Positions 55,319-64,000 of a DNA stretch of 64,000 bases are shown piece by piece. Location: positions 186,001-250,000 of the forward strand of contig BSBK01007736.1 of the NCBI GenBank assembly GCA_027943335.1, written 5' to 3'. The notes beneath the pieces were generated by a model that had not been told where the DNA came from, did not search any database, and worked only from the letters and a program-made list of their open reading frames with translations. The DNA is from Chamaecyparis obtusa. Its lineage: Eukaryota > Streptophyta > Pinopsida > Cupressales > Cupressaceae. Position 1 is the stretch's first letter. The number at the start of each line of letters is the position of its first letter. A program made the translations under genes and the position numbers.

Positions 55319-56870
55319 ATTCCTTTCAAATATCTGAAAAAAAATATATTGCCATAATGTGTGATTCTTTTGGTTCTTGTTGAAATCTAGCTATGAAATA
55401 TATTGCATACATAATATATGGTCTAGTAGCAGTCAGGTACAATAATCCACCAATCATTGATCTGTACTTGCTGGTATCTTCTTTTGGTGACTCATAATCC
55501 TTAGTTAGCTTACAACTTGTAACAATTGGACTACATATAAGTTTGGAATTCTGCAACCCAAACTTCAACAATTCCTTGGCATGCTTGGACTAAGAAATGA
55601 AAATCTCTTTACTAGTATGATTTACATACAATCCAAGAAGGAAATTCAGCTCACTTATCATAGATGTCTCGAATTCTTTCTACATATCCTCTACAAAAAT
55701 ATTGCACAAATCATCCTTTCCTCCAAAAATAATATCATCAACATACACAACAAGAATCAGAATCTAATCTAAATATATCTTGCAATAAAAATTACTATCT
55801 GTAGAACCAATCTGAAAATTTTGTCCAATCAACTATTTGTCTAATCTTCCATACTAGGCTCTTGGTGCCTAATTCAAACCATACAATGCCTTCTTCAAAC
55901 TACATATTTGTTAGGGTTCTTCATCTAATATGAAACCTTTTGGTTTTTCAATATTAAATTCTTCCTTCAACTCTCCATTCAAAAATGTTGACTTCACATC
56001 TATCTAATAAACTTTGAAATCCTTATATGTTGCAAATGCCAGAAATATCTAAATTTCTTCCATCCAAGCTACAAGAGAATTAGTCTCCTCAGATTCAATT
56101 CCATCAATATAAATGTTTAAACTCTTGCATACTAGTCTTTCCTTGTTCCTTTTTACTTCTTCATTATCATCCAGCTTAAATTAATGTACACCCAATTTGT
56201 ACCAATCATATTTTTCTTTCTAGGTCTAGGAACAAGTTCTTAGGTCTGATCCTTTTAAATCTAATCAATTTCTTCCTTCATTTCTTTTACCCAATTCTAA
56301 TCATTACCTGCTTCTTCTACAAATCTAGGTTCAACCTCTGAAAGTAGACACAACAAAGCATGATCTTGTGTTGCCTTACTTCTTGTAACAACTCCTTCAT
56401 TCTTATTTCCAATAATCTGATTATCAGAATGATTTCTTTGCACACACCCTAGTTTCTTAGTTTTATATGTTGGTATCAATTGAGTGTCCACTTCTTCTTT
56501 CTTATTGTCTTTTCCTCTATCCTCTATATCATATTCATAATAATATGTCTCTCAAGAGTCTTCTATAAATCTTCACCAACCTTCACATTTGCACTTTCCA
56601 CAATTTTTTTTAGTCATTTTTTGTAACACTAGTAGGCCTTGTTTCTTGTAGAATATCCCATTAATATACCTTCATCGGCTCGACTATCTAATTTTCCAAG
56701 ATTAATCTTTCCAAATGTAACATTTTCTTCCAATATTTTGAAATACTTAACTGTAGGTGCTCTCCCATGCCATAACTCATATGATGTCTTTCGACATTTC
56801 TTCTAGTATAGAACTATGTTCAATTAAACATATAAAATTTCCACAATCCACAATAATAGATCATTAATTT
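55319..56870 (-). pseudogene. Copia E integrase tail and reverse transcriptase
   Basis: Reading - from about 56830: YELWHGRAPTVKYFKI, ADEGILMGYSTRNKAY (integrase C-terminal region), then TRSKATQDHALLCLLSEVEP near 56350 before RT. RT fragments follow in shifting frames, with KFGLQNSKLICSPIVTSCKL and YRSMIGGLLYLTATRPYIMYA near 55440-55565. The end (ARFQQEPKESHI) runs up to the TSD at 55319. Stops and frameshifts are numerous. Confidence 0.78.
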
Positions 56871-56939
56871 ATCTGGGTATGATTGTGTCAATATTTTTAC
56901 CATCAATGTTTCAGATCATACTCAATGATCCAATATTAG

Positions 56940-57352
56940 GATGAAAGAATGTCAAGATGCAAATGATACAAGGATGCAGACGAAGACTGAATAAAAAGGT
57001 AATAAAGAGAGGGACAAATGGGCCTGGAAAAGAAGAGAAAGAAAAACAAGCAAAATAAAATCTCAAATAAATAAATAAAAATAAGAGAACAAAAATATGA
57101 AGGAGATAAAAACGCTAGACTAAATAAGAACAAGCTAAAAAAATGATATACTTGAAAGATTATGAAAATAAAAAAGGAAGGAAACAAAATAAAAAATAGA
57201 AGAATAGATAAAATAAGAAAATATAAATAAAAACAAGAAAATGTAAAATAAAAATAAAAAAAATGAAAAGGGTACATATACAAAACTATAAAATTATAAA
57301 ATTAAATAAAATAAAACTAAAAAGAAAAGAAATTAAAATAAAATGAAGAAAG

Positions 57353-57354
<2 letters not shown>
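56940..57354. other. Purine-rich (A/G) stretch
   Basis: About 400 bp in which the + strand is nearly all A and G with few T or C. No coding content credited. Confidence 0.55.
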
Positions 57355-57391
<37 letters not shown>

Positions 57392-57639
57392 TATGTGCAG
57401 GATCATGGTATGCCAAACTAGGCCCTTAAGTGGCAAAGAAAATTCAGAAAATCAGGTTTAGGTAAGTTGACATAAAAAATTGAACAAGTTATAAATAATA
57501 TATCAAAAATATGTAAGAAGATAATCTATAGAAAATTGAATTTAGTTTCTAACATACTAGGCTTTTTTTGAAAAATAATTATTCTATATGTTGAAAATTT
57601 GAAATTTCAATGTAGTAGTACGAGAATTTCAGGAAAAAA

Positions 57640-58347
57640 CAAGAAGTAGGTGTATGTCTGGCCACCTTAAACACAATCAAATGGTAAAATTTTTTTACAA
57701 TATTCTATATATAAGTAGTAGACTCATGTTTGGATGTGACACATTATTTTTTGTAATTTATTTCCAAGTAAATAATTAATTATGATTTTTCTTCTACAAC
57801 TTTTCCAAAATACAAAAACTCTCGTGTCTGACCACATTAACTTAGTCTAAATTTTATAAAATTGAATTTTTATTTTATTTTTCTTGTAGTAGAAAAATCA
57901 TAGAATGTGACACATGTTTTGGATTTCAAAAATGTTATATAGTTTGAAAGTTATACCTATTTTTCAATAAGTCTATCAATCAAGACTAGAAATATAACAA
58001 ATAGGTGTATGCCTGACCACATTAAAAAAAATCAAATGATAATAATTTTTTATAAGATTCTAGATAAAAATAGTAAACTCATGTCAAGATGTGATGTATA
58101 TTTTTTTGTAGTTTTTTTTCCAACTAAATAATTAATTATGATTTTTCTGTTATAAATTTTCCTGAATATAAAACCTCTCATGTCTGACCACCTTAACTTA
58201 GTCTAAAAACTTCATCAAATTGAAACAATTGTTTATTATTATTGTATTAGGTGAAGCATATAATGTGATGAATATTTCAGATTTCAAAAATGTTATATTG
58301 TTTTAAAGTTATAATTATTTTTCAAAGAGTCTATCAATCAGGACTTC
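57640..58347. repeat. Two diverged 360-bp tandem units inside the Micron-like element
   Basis: 57640-57996 and 58003-58347 share GGTGTATG(T/C)CTG, AAATAATTAATTATGATTTTT, CTCATGTCTGACCA-type and TTTCAAAAATGTTATAT blocks in the same order. Confidence 0.65.
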
Positions 58348-58382
58348 TTTTTCACATTGCCACTTTTTGGCATACCATGATC

Positions 58383-59120
<738 letters not shown>

Positions 59121-59124
59121 AATG

Positions 59125-59630
59125 AGGAGGAAATTGACCAAGTGGATTCCTCCTGAGGAAGGATGGGTTAAATGCGATTTTGATAGATGAGCTAAAAGGA
59201 ACTTTGTAGTGTCGGTGGCTGGTGGAGTGGTAGGAGCTTAGAAAGGGGTTAAATCGTTGAAGGATTTAGTAAGAATTTAGGAGTAATTTAAAAAAATAAA
59301 GAGGGGTCTATTGCTTCTTGGAAGGGAATCAAACATCTAAAGGAATTGAAATACTAGAAAATAATTATTGAGGGAGATTAAAAATTAATTATTGATCATT
59401 TGAAGGGGGATGTAGGCTTCCCTTGGGAGCTGATTAGTCTAATAGAAGATTGAAAGAGAATGTTGACAAGTTTTGATATGTATGATCCTCATCATGCTCT
59501 CGGGTAAGGTAATAAACCAATTGATTATATGACTAATTTGGGTCTAAACTCTCAAGACTAGAGCTATATTACCTTCAATCAACATCCCCAAGGTCTGAAT
59601 AAAATATTAGCTAAGGAAAAAAAGAAAAGA
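59125..59630 (+). pseudogene. Plant LINE-type RNase H (RVT_3) remnant
   Basis: KWIPPEEGWVKCDFDR near 59138-59185 matches the KW.PP..GW.K.NFDG opening of the RNase H domain found in plant LINE-related and host RVT_3 proteins, with the Asp of DG altered. AGGVVGA follows, and IIEG / LIIDHLKGD near 59365-59412 recalls the EGDS..VI segment. Frames shift and stops are common. Confidence 0.45.
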
Positions 59631-60570
59631 GAAATATAATGTCTACCATCTCTAGATTTTTATGGGAACTTTAATGATTAATTGTAGTGGTATTATTCTC
59701 CTATGTACTGAGAAGTCTTGGAGGAATTTGGGAAATAAATTAGCTAGCGAGAAGTGCTTACATATGAAGGATAATGAGGATGTCAATTTGAGTAACCTTT
59801 CTTAAATTATAAAAGAGCACCTAAATAATGAAAATGAAAGTTTGAATTGGAAAACTAAAAGGGCCTTCTCTATATAGTTCACCTCTATGATACCTAATCA
59901 TAAAAGTGTCAACCCTTTATTAAAAAGATGTAAGGGGATTAATTATATGTTAATACCACTACAGATGAATGGAAAGGTTGCTATAGAATCTATCAAAGGC
60001 TTATCTAGTACCAATTAATTCTAAAGGATATGACATGACATCCCAATCAAAACAAGGAAAAAATAGAAAGATTTAATAGCCTTGGCATGACTAAAGATGA
60101 CATCACAAAGATTAACCTTTATTAGAATGGTCATTTCCATAATCTGGTGTATAATACTAAAATCTTTCTTGTGAAATGAAAAATTCAAAACATGTTAAAT
60201 ACTGATATTAATGAGGGCCACACTTTAAGGTGATATCATTTTAAAAATGTTTTTAATAAGAATCAAGAGTCTTTTTGGAAAAGACTTGATAAGGTTTCTT
60301 AGATTTATTATTTTGTTCTTCATTTTGGGCTTTACCAAATGAGTGCACCTATCATTTTTAGTCGAATCCTATGAATTTGAAAAAATGATAGGACACTCTC
60401 TAAAAAGATCAGAACCTAAAGAGCACAAGGACATGATGTATTATGAAGATCTATGGAACCTTTTCACTAGAGTAGAGCTTACTCCTTACTTTCTAGTAAT
60501 GAGGGGGTATAGCAGAGTCTTTTCCACTAAATTTCAAACTCGTGGAACAAGGGTTTTTTCACTATTAGCA
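59631..60570. other. Decayed sequence, not recognised
   Basis: Scattered short open stretches without motifs. May be the upstream continuation of the decayed frame at 60580. Confidence 0.3.
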
Positions 60571-60579
60571 TTATAAAAT

Positions 60580-61130
60580 TATAGGTTATGCATCAATTGA
60601 TTTTTGATGATATGGGGCTAAAATGTGAAGGAGAAAATGTTGAAAAATGAAGCTCTAAATACTACAAGGTGTATATAAACAAATTCTTCAAAAAGGGAGA
60701 AAAGTTGGCGGTTGAATCTAATGCTAATAGGTATGACATGTCCCTTCTTCCTCCTCCTTATGCTTTAGTTTTCTACCATATCATGAAGTAATTTACCATA
60801 GAGGGTAGGCATACTTCTTTCCATGGATATCACTTTCCAATTATGAATCACACTAAGCATGGAGAAAAGATTGATATGCCATTTGTCCTTCTTTCATGCT
60901 CAACCAATAATATAGCTCTATAGGGGCCTCACCCCCATTACATCAAGGTTTAACATTGGTGTTATATAATTATGAATTTTACAAATACCATTTGTGTAGA
61001 TAGTTTATTTCTTATCCAAAGTTTGATCGTAACCACTAAAATGTTTATCCCCCTTCCTGCCCACAACTCTATTCGAATAGATCTCATAGAGAGAAATCCA
61101 TCCCCTACCTTAAGATCCTAACCCTGGAGC
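60580..61130 (+). pseudogene. Decayed ORF of unknown family
   Basis: A single frame with a handful of stops reads HQLIFDDMGLKCEGENVEK, YYKVYINKFFKKGEKL, LLPPPYALVFYHIMK, FTIEGRHTSFHGYHFPIMNH and FIPLPAHNSIRIDLIERN. Its density of aromatic and basic residues looks protein-like, and a Lys-rich tail follows in a shifted frame to about 61340. I do not recognise the family. A retroelement gag-like protein is one possibility. Confidence 0.35.
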
Positions 61131-61439
61131 TAAGAAAAAAGGAAAATATCCCAATATTATCCCTACCAAAAAACTCCTTGAAGACAAATTGTTGGAAACA
61201 ACACTAAAAAACAAAAGGCTCCTAGTCGTAAACCTAGACTGGCTAAAACAAGGAAAAATGGTAAATCCTCTAAGGGAAAGCCTCATTTGGTTGAGACTGA
61301 GGATTTTTATGATGATACTAATTGTAATAGATAAAAGAGGCGGTTACCAGATTGTATGTGTGATATATAAATATGTGTGTGGTAGATGTGTGTGTATAGG
61401 ATTGGGGAAGATAAGATCCTCTCCGATGCCCCAAATTCC

Positions 61440-62886
61440 CAAAGGAAAGATTTGAATTGCTTAACCAACAGAGAATGGTCAATGCACAAATGAATTAATC
61501 ATTGAAGAATATGAAGAAAGGAGAAAACCTTATATTCCATTATGAAAAGGAATTATTGAAATCCTAATTGAATTTAAAAACAAATACTAACCTCAAAATA
61601 TGACAGATCAGGGAAATGATGGTTTCTGGTGTTTGTACTCAATTTCAGGAATTTTTGCAACCAGATTTGGCCTAGAAACACAGAGATAGAGAAAACCCAA
61701 AAACCTTCTTCTTTTTCTGAGAAAGTTCAACCTTGACCCAAATAAAGGATTACAATCTTACCTTGGGGTACAATCTTACCCCTTTAAGTTGACCTTGAAC
61801 TGCATTGCTTTGATGGAATTTCTATTCGCAGATCTTGAAAGTATGTCAAAAAGGGTACTCAGATCCACACTGTAATTCATTGTTTCACAATGTTCCTTCA
61901 AGAAAAATAGTTTTATTTGTTTGGGGGGAGGGGTTTGCCTTGGTCAAACCCCAATTTAGGAATTAACCTTGAAATTGGATTGAAATTGTAGTCATAAACA
62001 AAGTAAATGAAACAATTCACCTTGCTTATGTTGAAACCCTTGCAAAGGATTCGAATCCTTGAATCCACAAGTATGGATACTCCAAATGAATGTAGAATTG
62101 TATGTACGATGTCTCAAATAAATTGCATTAAATCTTCAACACCAATCTTGAATGGATCTTTGAATAGGAAGAACCTTGAATGGAAATGGATGGAGAAATC
62201 TTCAACAAAGGGGCTCCATAGAGATTGAATCCTTCAATGGCTACCAATGGATATCCTTGATGAATTGGATCTTGAATGCTTGAATTCTTGAAGATGAATG
62301 GATTCTTTAATGCTTTCTTTCTACTTCTTTCTTTCTTGATAATTTCTTGATCATGTAGTTGCTTGATGAATAATAGATGTGAAAATGAGAGAGAAAGGCT
62401 TCCTTTTATACAAGTCTAGGGCACAAACTTCTAGAAAGGCCCGTATAGGAGAATTAAATTCCAATTTAAGCCTTTACTCTTGGAAGGGGACCTAATTTAA
62501 ATATCATTTAAGAGTTTATCATTTCAAAGCCTGAAACAACCAACCTGAAAGTGGGAAATAAAACTTTCTAAAACGTGACATCCGAAAACTTCTGGAACTT
62601 GAAATATGGACCCAGGGTCAGGGTTGAGGTCAACTCTGACCTAGGTCAGGATCAAGGTTGACCTTGACCCAGAAGGTTGACCTTGACCCCAGGAGGTCAA
62701 GAACCTCAAATTCTCAGCATCAGGTGCCAGAAACAGGCTAAAAAAGGTGGAAAGAGAAGCAAATCGGGGGGAAAAAGCTAGATCCAAGTCAAAGACCCAT
62801 TGAAGGCATTTGACATGACCCTAGACCACTTACTTGGAGGGATAAAATGGTCCTAAATGGAAGTGATTCCATTTTCTGATGATACA
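61440..62886 (-). repeat. 3' LTR of the right-hand Tat-like element (low boundary approximate)
   Basis: On the - strand it starts TGTATCATC at 62886, as does the LTR at 7551. A TATA box lies inside at 62402-62410. The low-coordinate end could not be fixed, because no second copy or TSD is in view. A cluster of GGTTGACCTTGACC words lies at 62620-62700. Confidence 0.5.
62402..62410 (-). promoter_or_regulatory. LTR TATA box
   Basis: TATAAAAGG on the - strand, about 480 bp into the LTR, a plausible U3 promoter element. Confidence 0.5.
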
Positions 62887-62901
62887 TTTAGCCCCCACTT
62901 T
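62887..62901 (-). other. Polypurine tract of the right-hand Tat-like element
   Basis: On the - strand AAAGTGGGGGCTAAA, immediately before the LTR TG. It differs by one base from the tract at 7536-7550. Confidence 0.7.
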
Positions 62902-64000
62902 AGCAAGAGTATGGACTCGATGCAAACTCTTGGTAAAGGAGATCATAAAGAAAAAGACAATCTTATTGAAATCAAAGGGACAAAGGAATCCTCAATCCCC
63001 TAGGGACTCAAGTCTTCATCAACTCCAAGATTACAATAAGAGAGACATCTCTAAAAGAGAGAAGAGGGTGTGATTATCTTTCCCAATGAGAACTTATGTC
63101 CCATTGTGAACCACACAAGGAAATAGCTCAACTGGAAAGATGGAGTTGAGCTGCCTAGTGAATGTGGCTACTCACTAGTCAACCCATCAAGGATTCACCC
63201 TTAGGAATATTCTATTCTCAAAGAGAAAAGCCAAAAATGAAAGAGATCCAGTCTTAAGGACACCTTCGACCTTAAGGGATCAAAATTTTGAAATTTGAAA
63301 CTGGAGGGATCAAGAGATCCTATAAGATAAAAATCCATGCTTTAAGGATTAGTCACTAATCCATAAAGGGAGAAAAGAGCTTTCAAAAATATATGTATTG
63401 AAAGTGCGTGCATGCAAAAAGTGAGCAAAGTGTATGCCCCCACGTTAAAGTCATTGCTAACACTTTAACAGGAGCAATGGCTTGAACAGAAACATAAGCA
63501 GCTCCATTGATTATGTTTCCACTACTAGATGCCCCCAATCGAAGACAAATCAAGGGAAATACCACATAAACATACATAGAACACATAAGGGATCTACCTG
63601 TCATGGGGTCAGTATGATCATAAGATAATATTTATATATGATATTATTGTAGATGAATTGACATCATTCCCCAAAGAAAGTAGAACTACAATCACAATGG
63701 AGGAAAGAAACCATAAGAGTTACGAAGAAGAGTCTTTTTAGACCACAACATGGAGACCAAAAATATTCAATGCGACCAAGTCGCAAATCCAAGTGGACTA
63801 CACAAGGAAAACATTTACGAACAATAGAAAGGGCACAAAATAACATGAAAACAACATATAGAAGAATAGAGATACATATAGAGGAATAGTACAACAGGTT
63901 TGATTCCTTTATCACCTTGCACAAAAAAAGTAAGAAGGGTCATATAAAAGAATCTAACAAACATTTAGCAAACACATTATAGGAGAAGCACAGTACAACA
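62902..64000. other. 3' spacer of the right-hand Tat-like element
   Basis: No coding region supported on either strand. Two short - strand frames near 63400-63900 show no motif. Confidence 0.45.

Larger units (their letters stand above)
49753..56870 (-). mobile_element. Copia element E, 3' part on the - strand, split by a Gypsy insertion
   Basis: In - orientation the order is integrase C-terminus, RT, RNase H, polypurine tract, 3' LTR. A complete non-autonomous Gypsy element (51560-55318) interrupts it between RT and RNase H. The 5' portion beyond about 56870 is absent. Confidence 0.8.
61440..64000 (-). mobile_element. Tat-like Gypsy element on the - strand: 3' LTR and part of the 3' spacer
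   Basis: The 3' LTR ends at 62886 on the high side next to a polypurine tract. Internal sequence runs from 62902 to beyond the window without coding content that I can identify. GGGGGCA-type motifs recur on the - strand near 63440 and 63532, as is common in the spacers of such elements. Confidence 0.6.

Noticed and set aside
56936..57283. A Phe/Leu/Ile-rich - strand ORF resembling a membrane protein
   Set aside because: Low-complexity purine-rich tract read in reverse; composition explains the hydrophobic residues.
62620..62700. AGGTCA/TGACCT clusters resembling nuclear-receptor response elements
   Set aside because: Plants lack these receptors; the words are a local low-complexity repeat inside an LTR.

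Overview
This is plant nuclear DNA, probably from a large, repeat-rich seed-plant genome. A gymnosperm would fit, but that is inference. The signs are deeply nested Ty1/Copia and Ty3/Gypsy (Tat-type) LTR retrotransposons, an 11.5 kb hAT DNA transposon, miniature retroelements, very AT-rich spacers, and host genes of plant type (a GT31 galactosyltransferase family and a lambda-class GST fragment). All intervals were read by eye from the sequence; no searches were run.

Layout. 1-8209: a degenerate Tat-lineage Gypsy element with a DNGS protease, G-patch, RT, two RNase H domains, integrase, an antisense ORF remnant and a 3' LTR. It carries an antisense 5S rRNA-like fragment. It sits inside Copia element A (8210-11752), which sits inside Copia element B (11753-13409). 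B is cut by Copia element C (LTR 13410-13909, gag 15877-16669, protease/integrase 28151-about 29745). C is itself split by a hAT transposon at 16670-28142, bounded by an exact 8-bp target duplication GTTATTTT and 14-bp inverted ends.

The hAT element is the most interesting object. It carries a 940-codon transposase on the + strand and, convergent to it, one 1549-codon frame on the - strand for a large protein I do not recognise, with a G-patch-like segment and a long repeated coiled coil. Each frame is broken by only two stop codons, all explicable as single C-to-T changes. Both ends carry arrays of a TCGCC motif, the likely transposase-binding repeats.

29746-31908 is a block of duplications including three 280-bp tandem units. 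The only gene that looks intact is a GT31 glycosyltransferase at 32915-34015. A frameshifted paralogue (43879-44959) and a badly decayed third copy (45896-46275) follow. Between them lie two diverged copies of a 1 kb repeat, one hit by a complete 335-bp TRIM element with a perfect target duplication, and three exon-like pieces of a lambda GST (42684-43472).

46616-56870 holds Copia remnants on both strands. One is split by a 1.9 kb solo LTR with TSD TAGAT. The other is split by a complete non-autonomous Gypsy element (51560-55318) that has gag and protease but no RT or integrase. 57355-58514 is a Micron-like element with inverted ends embedded in AT microsatellites. The right edge (about 61440 to the end) is the 3' LTR and 3' spacer of another Tat-like element on the - strand, whose polypurine tract and LTR start match those of the element at the left edge.
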